Source: Stichopus chloronotus (Eukaryota > Echinodermata > Holothuroidea > Aspidochirotida > Stichopodidae). From it: DNA of 64,000 nucleotides. The stretch spans positions 9,608,979 through 9,672,978 of the forward strand of contig CM037843.1 in assembly GCA_021234535.1 (NCBI GenBank). Direction: 5' to 3'. Below are positions 14,901 through 27,261 of this stretch, one piece after another. A model generated the notes under the pieces. The model saw only the letters and a program-made list of their open reading frames with translations, searched no databases and was not told the DNA's origin. Position numbers and translations under genes: made by a program. The first letter of the stretch is position 1; each line of letters starts with the position of its first letter.

Positions 14901-17900
14901 TTGGAAACAATTATTTCATTTTCAAAAAAAGGCAGCAGCCTATTGTCAACTTCTTCTCAGCCTATCCAGGCTTTTGTAGCCAGGACAGTATTTTTAGGAG
15001 GTATTTGCTACTTCAGGAGAGCAGTAACTTTCACTTGGTTGACACGCTGACTACCTGGAGGTAAAATATTTGGATGTGCAAACAACAATAAAAAATTTGT
15101 AAGCATTGAGATTACGAGAGTGTGAAGGTGAGCGGGGCGAGTAGCAGGGAGTGGAGTGGAAAGGAAAAGACAAAAATAAGAATATCATAAACAATGAAGA
15201 ATGAATTGATTACCTTCCCATTCTTCTTTGACCTGTTGTCTGACATTCAGAGTGATGGTGACATCAGCCCTGACGGTAGACGGATGGTTCTCTCCGATGT
15301 TCGGCTTAGCTACCTCTACCAGGGAGAATGCTGTTACTGGCTGTAATTATTTGAAATTAATTGCAAATGAAATTTGTTCACATCACAGTCACTACTGCAT
15401 CCATTGATTTGCATGACACTTAGATGGTATTTACAAGTAGAATGAATGTTCCAGGACATGAAAAGAAGGAGCATTTGTTTTTGTAAACTAAACAAGCACA
15501 AACTTAATCACTTTAATGAGGAAGGACAGAATGATAGGGATTGCATTGCAATTTGCAACCCATAGCTTCATGATTCAATTTTACGTTTGCTTTGCAATAG
15601 CTATGAATCAATACTTTTTCTGGTCCTATCTGAACGTTAAATTCTCTCTTTTATTGTTTTAAGTTGAAGCAACAACTTTGCATCTGGTACATACTTGACT
15701 AAGTTAGGTTGCTATCTTATTTACACTGCAATGTTTGTTTAACATCAAGATGGGTTGACTGCTGACAAATTCAAACACTGATTTCCAAAACAATTGCTCA
15801 TCAATTTGTTCACACTGCTTCGTCCCTTGAATGGTGACACAAAAAGTTATCGAAATAGCCTTTATTGTTCTGTACATTTTCTGCTGTTATATCCTTTTTC
15901 TTTGACAAGCCCTTGCATGGAAATATCAAACTGTCAAACAAACTGTCAAACAAACTGTACCAATCTGGAATTATAAAAAGATTCAATGGATTTGAATCCT
16001 TGGTATCAAAGTGACAACCCATCATGTAAATCAAAGCTATAATGGAGAGAGGTGATTTACAGAGATCTATCCATACCTGAGCCATTCTTGCCCAGCCTTG
16101 GAATAGAGTGCTCTCATCTTCAGCCCTGCAAGGTTTCAGTCTCGAGACGGCATCTTCGATGTCCTGCCGGATCTCGTCTGAAGAAGGTGATGCAAGGTTA
16201 GAACAAAATGTAAGAGGGCTCAGCAAAACTGAATTTACCAAGCATCTAGCAAACTTAACAAAAGATGTTGTAGTATGACAACTCATGAAACAATAAATAA
16301 TTCATGATATGAACTGTAACAGAGAAACAATTACAAATATTGTCTTCATAACAACACTAATCGTTAGGACACCAGAATTGAGTGAATTGTTCCTTTTTTT
16401 TTCTTGTACATGTAGTCATACTAGATAGAACCCAAACTTTTGTCCTGTCCTTGAACTCTTGTTCAAACTCAGAGCTCAAACTTCTGCTTTTTCTAACCCT
16501 GACTAGGGCAATTGCAGCTTTGTCAGACTTAACTCACATGCTCAAACTCATAATATGCATTCATATTTCTATTAAGCAAGACATCAATCACACTCACAGT
16601 GAAAAAAAAAATGACACTTCTGATGTAAGTTGCATACTCTCATTTAATATGAAACATTCATACTTAGCTCAGTGTTACAGATTCATACTCAGGACAAAAC
16701 TATTATATTCCTATTAATTCTTACATAATTGTTAGCATGATCAATCTCTGAGCCATTAACATTCATACTCTTGTTGTATATCACTCGCAGCAACTCAGAA
16801 TTCATACGTGCCCTCATTGTCACATGCTCATCCTTCATAAAATGAAGCAGACATACTCCAATACAGTGAATAGTTCATACTTCTACAAAACGTAACAAGT
16901 TACATACTCAGAGGAAGAAACCCCTCCCACACCTTCTGCCTCACATGTTCATACTCAGAAAGATTCCCTCGTGCTCAAATGGTTCTGCATCACACGTTCA
17001 TTTACAGAATCAAGTGATCCCGTCACAACACAGCTCTTTATATTTAATACCCTAGTACGCCAGATGACAAATGAATTCTCACATGTTGACTCCAGTCGAA
17101 AGAGGTTAAAGTTCCTGAGTAGGTAGTCGTGGATTGTCAGAAACTGCAAATTGAGTTTGGGGAGAGCGAGACAACCTGTGAAAGAGAAAAAAAACAATGT
17201 AGTAAGAAAACACTGAAAATTGTCATGGTGGCACTTGATGACACTCAAATATGATGCAAGCATGAGGCAATCACAGACTCAGATTCGAAGATACAAGAGA
17301 GAAATGACAGCTGGGGGAGAGTCTGTGACATTGAGAATGTAGGAAAAACAAGTAATGTAAAAAGACCAAAATAAGGTGGTGAAGTGGCCAAAGAGTTGTT
17401 TTTTTGGATACACATGTAGAGTAGTTCATACCTTCTCCTGAAAAGTACTCTGTGGGTACGATGTTTTCATCCCAAAGGATCTCTTCGGTGGGGTACAGCG
17501 GGGTCTCGTTCAGCTGCTGTATCTGAGAGATCCTCCGCTCGTGACGAGAAACCTGATGAGAAGAGAGAATACAAAGAATGTATGATGGAAATGCAAGCAA
17601 AGAGATTTACTTTCTTTTCCTGTTTGTTTTCCGTTCCCCTCTTCCCCCATGGACAGACCAGAAATCTTTTTTTTTTCCCCTTTGTGCCTCTAAATATCAA
17701 TGTCTTACCACAATGAAGCTGCTGAATTAACAAATTTTCACGGTGTATCTAAATTACATTTGGGACATTTTATTTGTTATACTACACCAGTCTGTAAAAA
17801 CTTTCTAACCTATTTTTTTTTCTATTCTTTCTTTAATGTGGTTTGCTCTGTGAGGTATGTGCAGAAACTAGCAGTCAATTCTAATCTCAGGCATTCCAAC

Positions 17901-20900
17901 ATTACAAGAACTGGTTTATTTCTCTCAAAACCAATGACTATGTTTATCTTTATGAGTGCAAGAGCTTGGCTAAAAAGTTGTCACTTCTATCATGACCCAA
18001 TTAAAAAAATCAGGCTCAAAATGTGGCTTAACAATTTGGGGAGTGTGTCTCTCTTTATCTGTTCAGATATGATCATTAGAAAATAATCTCACCATGAGCT
18101 CCAAGAGGAATTCTTTGATATTACTGGTCTCCTCTCCTTCTGCGAGAGGTGGTAAAAGATGAAGGTGGGAGCCAAAGGAGTGAAGATCTCTTGCACTACA
18201 AGGAAAGTTGGGGAAAAAAGAGAAAACAAAGAGAACAGTTAAAAACATTAAAAAGGTGCCCTTTGTGTGAGACGTGACTTAGTGATTGCATTTTACACAT
18301 CCTTAAAAGAATAGGCCAGGCAATGTTCAAAATATTCTTGTGAACGCCACAGTAATATGAAACTACATGTAAACAACTTTCCATCTGCTCCGAGACTTTG
18401 TGCGTAAATGTAGATCGTTTGAAACCACCGACATTTTTTCATAGTCTGACGGAGTCTTGTAACGTAGATATCGCACAGAAAAAAGGAACAACAAAACTAT
18501 TGTGCAAATTCTTACATCATGCCGTGACTGTGAATTATTCATGAGGCTGTCTTGAACTTAATTCAATGCAAAATGTGTCACTATTTCAATATCTTTGTGG
18601 GAAAATGGCTGGTATGGTCATTATCGAATATCCTCCATTTGTGACATGTAGTTTGGAATGGTCTGGAATATTCTTTTTTTAGTATCACAACTTGATAATG
18701 CTGTGAACTTCTGAAGGCACGCACTCTACGATATTCATTCCAACAAGAGCCAAACAGCTGATGGGAAGTTTTGAAAAGCAAATATGAGTTACTTTAAATT
18801 GTTAAATTGACTGACCTTAACTTCTCAAAATGAGCTGACAGTGACTTTCTTGTGTCAATGCTGGATATGTTTGACATGGCGAAGTGTCTCAAATCTGGAA
18901 AGAGCTTAAATGCTGCCCTCTGTGGAGGAAAGAAAAGAATTCCATTAAAGGAGATGCAATTAGCTACTACTTCAACTACTACTTCAAATGATTTACACCC
19001 CAAAAGATTGTTTACACAAAGAAAGTTCAAAACAGTCTGTGGACAAGTCACTACGATCTGGTGTGATGATTTTAACATCCTTTTTGTTACAGAAATTGCT
19101 TGTGTTGGTGTTAGTTGGGGGAAGGTGGGAGATGGAAAACCTCTTGAGTGAGTTGCTGCCTGGATAGGCCAAACTTATCATCATTTAAGTAGAATTGACT
19201 CAGAGGATTTATGAGGATATAATCTTCACTTTTTGTGTGTTTTGTCAACCTACCTGTAGAGAAGCCATTCTGTCATAGTGGATATCAGTCATCTCATGAT
19301 CCGTCAGGGCAGTCCCCGTGGAATCTTTGATCTCGAATCCACTGTAAAACTTGAGCATGTCCAGCAACTGGTGAAAAATAAACAACAACAAACTACTGGC
19401 TATCACCCTTGAACATACATACACAAAGAAATACCATTGGCCGTCAGCCATATGGCTGTCAGCTGATACAGCTCTACCAGTCACAACTGCCCATAGGGCA
19501 TATTGGATTCATCTAAAAATAAATGACAGTTAAACATTTAAATATAAAGGTTGCAAAAACAAAATGATCTCTTTTGCAACTTCTTTCAATGATGCACTTT
19601 TTTTCCAATATGGTTAAATTTGTAATGAGAAAGAAAACTTGACAACTTCAAAATGAGGACCATCTGTCCACTTGTACTGCACTGCAAAACAAAGAATGTG
19701 GTTATCAGGACATTCCCACACGGACTGCAGCAGTGCAAAACGTCAGCAAGTTCTTGAAAAAAAACTATACATGACTATATATTCATTGCTTGTTTTAAAA
19801 GGTACACTAAATATTTTTACATCATTCTACACTTACATAAGAACAAAGATTAGAGAAGTACATCAATGTTTATATCAGTGTTGGTACAGCATAATCTCCA
19901 GTAATGAAAGAAGCACAACTTGGGTTTTGAAAGTCTGTCTTTATCAAATGCTAACTGAGCCAGTAAAAATTGAATATTTCAGTCAAGAATTTTTACCTAC
20001 CACACAGAACATAATCTGCTGGAGAAAATGGTTACATCTCTCACATTACAGTAGCATGAACAGAGAACATTCTTCTTCATTCAAAGAGGTAAATAAATGT
20101 GGAACCATGCTCCCTGACCCTCTCTTCAGGAGAACAGACATCCTCAATACATGTCTTTTCCTTGTCAAGGAAACCAAGAAGAAACCAACCCATGTAGACC
20201 TTCACTTTCCAAGAGTTTTGTATCAACATTTTCACTTAGGCAGAGAGTCCTTCTGATAGGAACAGCAATAACTGATAATTGACTTTCCCAAAGTAACCTT
20301 TTTAGTGAAATATTCACGCAGAAAATATTGATAAATATGACAGGGAGATTGTGCAACAGCCTGCTGTGTGTTAGTTTATATGTAATCTATCAAGTTACTG
20401 TGGCAGTTATGTCAAACCATGACATTTTCCTGACCTCATCAAAGAGTTTCCCCTCTGCTCTTTTACTGAGATTTGAGAGACTGCACTTCACGACAAGGTG
20501 AGCATCATCCAAAACAGCATTGAAGAAACGTCGTGTGGGAAGCTGTGCCTGCAGAAGAGACAATAAATTTTGCGATGAACGCAGCAATTCCTGAATCTTG
20601 TGCGGATACAAAAGCCAACTAACCCATGCGACTCTGTCTTCACTGAAAATTGTGCAGTGGGTTGCAAGTCACTGACACAAACATTGCTGAATGTGTTTCT
20701 CAAGTCAGCAGTTTTCACTTGGGCAATGTGTTCTCCAAGGGAAACAGTAATTACCATGGCAACCAGTTAAGAGAAATATTCCATATGGGATATTCATGAA
20801 TGTGGCAGCTAGACTCTAAATAGCCCTCCCTGTGTTAATTTATGTAATTACATGGAAGCACTGAGGCATTTCTGTCATATCATGACATCTTTCCTGACCT

Positions 20901-23900
20901 AAGATTGACAAAATCATGACTCATTACCACAGAAATGAAAAGAGAATGCTGGCTTGGTGTGTTGGTGTGTGCTCAAGTAAAATCAAGATAATTGTGAAGT
21001 TAAGTCACACCAAGTGTGTGTCAGGATGGGTCTGCAATGAAATATAGAGGTGAGCAGAATCACAAGAATATTTTAGGAATCACATCACTTATGGTTTCCC
21101 AAAGGTTGGCTACTCCTGTCGCACAATATCGCAATCACCTTATTGAGAAGATTAACCTGATTATTTGTTGTCTTTCAATTGGTTCGCAAATCTCATATGA
21201 CATGAGTACGTTGATTGTCGAACTCAATTAAAAGCAGAGAGGTGTGACTTAGCAAACCCCAACCAAGAAGAAAAGGAAAGTTCATAATGAAGTAAAATGA
21301 AGACAAAAACTGACCTCTAAGTCCACCATGAGCTCTATGAACCTCTCACAGTAATGAACTTTATCCATGTCGACAGAATCTGAAAGTGAAATGAAATATT
21401 ACATCACCCAAGAGGATTGGTGAAATGCTGTTGAAGGTCCCTGCTTTACATCCGTGCATGTTTCCCGGTATCTTTGGTCACAGTCTGTCCCATCACTATT
21501 ATTGCATTACTAACTACTATCTTTTATTTCTACCTGGAAAATTCTATGACGATGGATGTTTTTTCCCTCCCTGTCTCTAAGTTACAGTACCTTGACAGGT
21601 GAGAACCCTGGAGAAGGGTACTGGTAGCTATTGTTCACGTATTAAACATTTGGGTGATACTCCATTGATCAGCAAGATCTGACAAAGCATAAAATTACTC
21701 AAAATCAAATGCTGATTATATATTTACAACTTGATTATTGAAAATAGATGCTCAGACCAGTGGCAGACCCATAACACTACCACAGACTGACAATTCTGCT
21801 TGTAAATACTGCAGATAAATGCAAACATTTCAATAGTGGAATACCAAAAATAAAATGTCTAAACAATGTTGATGGATTTACATTCTGAGATGGTGACACC
21901 AATGTTTTGATCTTTATTAATGGACAAAGGCATCTAAATTACATAAAGTATTACCTGTCTCTGACACTGAATCCAATATTCCATAGAAATGCTGAATGAG
22001 ATTGGACAAGAACCTCCTTTCCTTATCATTCCTACAAACAGCAGAGTAACATAAAGGAATGGATACAGCAATTGGTAATATTTACATTTCAAATTAAAGC
22101 TACTGTGCACTTCAATTTTACAGTGAGAAATCAGAACTCTGATTGGAAAATGGCATGTTACTGGAACTGATTCCTCGACGAGAAACTAAACATTTCTAAT
22201 GTCTACGGCATGCCTAAACATTGGATATGCCAGAAGATGTCTCTGGGTGAAAAAACGCATAATACAACATTACAATATGTTTAATGCACATTCATGACAA
22301 CACCTGATAAAAGTGAATGAAAGGAAAGTAGAAGAAGAGAATAAACTTAAGTTGGAGACATTCTCTTTACTCACTTTAGTCTTGTTTTTTCATCTGCCTT
22401 CGCATCGTTCTTTTTAACGACTTTCCAAAATTTCTTGTACTTTGAAAAAGTGTTCAGTTCTTGTTCCAACCGTCCCTGATACAGAAATAGATTAGGGAGA
22501 CCTTTTTGCTGAATACTGTATCATAATATCACACCATGCACTCTCATCTACACAGTCATAAAGATTATGATGGCCCTTATGATGGTCCATTAAAACACTC
22601 ATTCAAGACACACTGCTAACCCAGTTTTACATCAAGGTTTATCTGAACCACCTATCATGCTACGTCAGAAAATGACATGCATTACTTAGTGGCAATAAGC
22701 ATCCACTTTAGCTATGGATAAGAACCAAGGGAGAAAACAGCACGAAAGGGGAATAATGTCATACTTCAGCAGATATGCAGTGTCCCATCATTCCCCCCCC
22801 CCCCTCCCAAGAGGCATATCATAACTGCCTGGATGAAACAAAAAGCTCAGACATTTTACTTTAAAGTGACCTTTCAGATGCCTCTTACCGGTAAGAGGCA
22901 GATCCACATCGGCAGAGAGACAAGCCTCTGAACCTGCTCTCTGATCAGATCCATCTCCTGTGAAGAGTAATAAACATATCCAGTCCATTAAACATTTTCA
23001 AGGTGCACCCCCAACTTGTTGATGGCTACGATTAGACGGGTGACATTTGGTGCAAACACTTACTTTGACTAATTTGCAAGAGCAAAAGCAGGGAAAATCC
23101 GTGAATGACTTCTAACCTCCTAATGGAACACTTTGTTGAATTTAGTCCTTAACAACTTACACCCAGCTCATTTGCACACTTGGGTCTTTGAGGGAATTGT
23201 GATGGACACACACATGACTGCTTCATTGTCAACAAAGCATAAAATAAAGAGAAGATATGCTATGGAATGAGACCACAAGTTGCTGAGCCATACCAAACTG
23301 GTCACAATGTTTAAGCAAGGAGGTTCTACAAGGAACCCCCTTGGTTTAAGAAACTCGCAACATCCTCCCTTTGTGCATTCTCTGAAGGTGTGAAAACTAC
23401 CAAAATTTGCTGTGACACAGAGGGTTGTTTTTCATGGCAATACTCAGCAAAGGATCCTTCCATTTAATGTCACCACCGAGAGACGATGGTCTTCTGTTGC
23501 ATGGTCACATAGGGCTGATTATTTTTTCCATTTTATACAACCATTTGACAAAGAAATGCAATGAAAGGGAGACTTGCTACAAGTATAAATTGGTCTGCAC
23601 TATTGACCCAAGATTCAAAGTAAGTCGCAATTTTACGAGCCAGCCTTCCTCTTAGACTTCGGTTTCAACTAAATTTGAAATGGTCTACTTCATACCAAAC
23701 TGTTGAAACAGTGCATGAGAAACGTCAGCAGCAATGTTTTCTCCTTCAGTGTCACTTTCTCTTCTCCTTCTGCCAAACTCAGTTCCATCACCTTCTGGAA
23801 AAATTCTGGAAAATGGTCTGGTTTTGCTTTGCAAGCCTGGCATGAGATGGAAATGAAGACAGGGTTATGAGTATTAAACTAGAATCCAACAATCCAGTCA

Positions 23901-26900
23901 CACAACTGCTTCAAGGCACAACAGTTCCAGTTGACTTTGTTCTTTTACGTGAAATCACAAAGAGAAGGAAAAAGCACTCCAAATGATGAGGAAAATATGG
24001 AGGATTGTTCATCTACTTCTCTTAAAGAAGTCAAAACTTTGCACGTTTAGAAGCTTGACTGCTTTCCTCAATACATTTACAAACAGTGCATACAAACCCA
24101 ATTCACAAGTCAGAGAAGTTACTGATTTGAAACTCCATCCCAATGGATTCTTTGCATTTGTGAAAGTTTCATAAGAATCCTCCAGATGACCAATCACTTT
24201 GAGAACGGAATCGACATTTACTGCTTTTTCAACAATATGCTAAGAAACATAGAAACATATGTTATGTTTGTTTATATATATTTCACATACAGTACTGTAC
24301 CTAGCTTTCACAGTACAACTGAAGAAAAATTTCTACCTCGTATGATGAACTCACCAGTGTCCACCGTTTCCTGCATATTGTCAGACAAACACATAATTAA
24401 GAATACCACTGAACTGATGTGAATACTGTTTACATTTTCCTCAATTTCACTTGAAATGTACTTCTTTAACTTGTGAAGAGCAATAATAGTCATTGTTTAA
24501 AGTTTCAACAGTGTAAGCCCCGAATGTTTGGTGGAAAATTTATCACTGAAAGCACACAGTCACTGTTGATTCTGCCTCAAATAGCATTGATCACTGTTTC
24601 TTCTAAGAAATCACACCTTCTCATTGTGATTGAAGTTTTGCAAAAGGAACAAAATAAACAAACCTCCCATGCTGGAACTCCCTCCCTGAACTTCTCATTC
24701 ACCATTGCAGCAATAGACAGGACATGACTTTTGCTTGACTGTGAAAGTTAAAACAAAAATCAGTTAGACAGCAAATTTCATTTTGCATACTTATGATGAA
24801 AGATGGTGAAAAACTGAATGAATTGCATGAAAGGAGAAAATGGTGCAATGTCGGAAAGTGTATTAAGAGTTGCCTTTCAAGCTGTACAGCTTTGTCACAT
24901 AATTTGGACCAGTACTGTGGATTTAAAAAAAAATCAGTTTCTGCAATATTTGCAAATATATATCCATGTATATTACAAAATTCTGAAAAAGACCATACTA
25001 CCAAATCACTGAAAATTAAGTTATAAGTACAATGTACCTTTGATGGGTCATAATTCGGCCACAAGTAGTTCTCCAAGTACTGACTGAACTCCAGAAGCAT
25101 TATCCGTCTGATGGATGACCTATTTGCAAAATATAACATGTCGCTACCATTAAGGAACTTATAACAAAAACAAACAAAAAAATAAAATGCAAGGAAAAAT
25201 TACACCAATAATTAACCAAGTGAATTACTACTTTTGCATATATTGTATAAGTAGGAATATATGCTACATCATAACCAACTGTACAATGATCAGAAAATAG
25301 AAATACATTGGTACTACTGTACATTGGTTGTGGCAGCAACTGTATTGTTTGAATGCCTCTAATTTTACACCGTAAAAAGGCAAAAATGTTCTTTGCACAT
25401 TTGATGTTTTGAAAATGTGCAGTTTGGTACACCAACCAGCAGCAGTTCACATGGCAAAAACATTTTCACAAACAAGTTTATACTGAACTGAACCACACCA
25501 TAAAATAAAACACACTCAGATCTTGAGGGGCAATTATTCCACAATGCTAAGCAACCGCACACATGTAAAGGAAGCTGTGGCTTTCTGCAGGTCTGTATAT
25601 TACAACTTTACTGTATGCTGGGTGACTACCAACTTCAAAATTTCAAATCAAATTTGGTAACTGTTTTGTTCAAGGTCAATTTAATGTGGGAAAATTTTGA
25701 TTACTCTAACAGTAAAAATCCATCTTACTGTGACCTGGCCAGGTGGAGTATCAAACTCTGCCTAGCCACTATAAAAATAAAAAAAAAACTAAAGTTTTAC
25801 TGGATCTGTTTGGACACCATCACAGGGTCTTTACACGACACACATGCAAAGAGATGTAAGATTTAGAAGACAAATTAATTTTAGGTTCTTGGAGGGTTGA
25901 TTAAATAATCAGACATCTATAACTGGAGTCAAGCAGATCATTAAATGATACTGTACTGTAGCTAAAAACAGCTGAAGGATGTCGGGAGCATATTCTTAAA
26001 GATTTAATCCAGTAATTAAAGGGGTTTTGGAAGAGTAGGTCACTTATAACATTAACCACATTAAAGCTTTCCAGGTGCAAGTTTACTGTTCTACATATCT
26101 TGTGGCAGTGAGAAAGTCTCTCACTGATGAAACTCATTTAATTATGTTTTCTGTAAAACTTTTCATGTATTTCCAGAGGATTTATGACTGAACACTAACA
26201 GCGTAACCTTCAGCTGAATTGTGTAAAACATAGTCATTAATCATTATGAGTTATGAGCAGTGCAAACTTACTTCTTTCTGTTGATTTCTTGCTCATATAC
26301 ATTATCTATCACCTGCCAAACAAAAGAAACAAGGCATTGGTGTGATTGACATGGCATCATTCGGTACTGTGTGGGATCAATGGGCACCACTACCTGCACA
26401 ATTAAATGCAGTGTGTTGTACAGTATATCTCATCATTCAAATCAACTGTATGGTAAATGATTGCCATCTGTACTGACTAATCAGGGATTCCCAGCAACCA
26501 AAAGGAAAAGAGTCACAGAGAGAAAAACGTGTGGAAACAAAATCAATGACAGACCGGTATAACATATTGGTGGGCCATGTCTTGCCCCATTACTGGCAAA
26601 AGTTACTGTAACACTACCGACAACATCCCGTTCCCTTCACTCAAAAATTCAAGATACTGTACAGTAGAATGCCGCTGCAGTTTAAACCTTTTGTTGAACT
26701 GATTGAAATCAACAATAGGCCTATCACAGTCATAAATACTGTCAATTTTATTCTAGGATTACATTTTAACTGATAGCAGTGATGGACAAAATCAACTTCA
26801 AATATTATTTTCTATGATTTGGAAGTTGTGACCATTTTAATTCCATGTTTTGCAAAAGAGAAGGGCGGTGCCACACCTCACACCCCGTACGAGGTACATA

Positions 26901-27252
26901 GTGACAATAACTTCACTATTGACTCTGAATCCTCTCAAAAAGATGAAATTGCATTATCCAATCATTGTAACAACCATTTACATTAGGTACATATATACTG
27001 TACAATGTATGTAAATCACGTCTTCTGCCATCCATAAAAACAAACTTTAATATAAATTATTACATGGAGGTTATTAACAGCATTTAAAGAAAAATTCAAA
27101 TTTTATAAATAAATACATATTTTTACCTTTGGGTCATATGCGAGGTGTGGTTCTGGAGGATTGGGAGCCCAAAATTTTGTTGCTAATTGAGAAAGATTAT
27201 CGGATTGGATTTGCTGAATTGTTGGGGCATGGTCTTTGAATTGCTTACTCAT
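1148..27252 (-). CDS. AQR: AQR (Aquarius / IBP160), intron-binding spliceosomal RNA helicase; 3' end beyond window
   Basis: AQR is an SF1 helicase that binds introns upstream of the branch site. In mammals it sits in the intron-binding complex with XAB2, ISY1, ZNF830 and PPIE in the nucleus, and couples splicing to intronic snoRNP assembly. The 33 coding exons seen here join in phase to 1195 residues (exon coordinates are in the three block entries). The order is an N-terminal armadillo-like region, a central beta-barrel/linker region, then the helicase core. The core shows FTPTQ (Q motif, ~798-802), Walker A GPPGTGKT (~819-826), motif II-like MEEAA (~1057-1061) and GDHHQLPP (motif III, ~1091-1098). 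The start is [10 protein letters not shown], nine bases into the second exon. The human protein is about 1485 residues, so roughly 300 C-terminal residues, including the last helicase motifs, lie left of position 1. No frameshift or stop is visible. Introns run from about 0.2 to 1.9 kb. Confidence 0.97.
8535..8745. repeat. (CAGA)n microsatellite
   Basis: Long perfect CAGA runs at about 8538-8562 and 8674-8742 with interrupted copies between them, inside an AQR intron. Open frames across it on the minus strand (VCLSVCLS repeats) are simple-sequence artefacts. Confidence 0.95.
9801..15340 (-). CDS. AQR: AQR central exon block (beta-barrel/linker up to the Q motif)
   Basis: Exons in transcript order: 15214-15340, 14467-14634, 13047-13216, 12036-12145, 10948-11079, 10115-10258, 9801-9870. 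The translation contains [91 protein letters not shown] and [19 protein letters not shown], all in AQR order. This covers the barrel and stalk and the entry into the first RecA-like domain. The [16 protein letters not shown] stretch, in the exon that ends at 10258, is a charged and poorly conserved loop, as it is in other AQR proteins. Two donors are GTCTGT or GTCTTT rather than GTRAGT, which may be weak sites. Confidence 0.95.
16077..27252 (-). CDS. AQR: AQR N-terminal exon block (armadillo-like region)
   Basis: Exons in transcript order: 27127-27252 (coding part), 26272-26312, 25038-25119, 24664-24738, 23696-23836, 22889-22957, 22375-22475, 21955-22031, 21315-21379, 20435-20548, 19254-19367, 18816-18919, 18093-18195, 17432-17552, 17083-17175, 16077-16177. 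Phases agree at every junction, giving residues 1-509. Recognisable family stretches are [75 protein letters not shown] and [10 protein letters not shown]. In known AQR structures this part is an alpha-helical armadillo scaffold that contacts partner proteins. One acceptor is ambiguous: the exon ending at 22957 could instead end at 22954, one codon shorter; I preferred the TCACAG acceptor. Confidence 0.93.
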
Positions 27253-27261
27253 CTTGAAATT

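Noticed and set aside
15810..16286. 158-codon minus-strand frame taken as one gene
   Set aside because: Only 16077-16177 is coding, as an AQR exon; the rest reads into introns.
19672..20256. 194-codon plus-strand frame inside an AQR intron
   Set aside because: No domain or repeat-element resemblance; lies between two well-defined AQR exons on the other strand.
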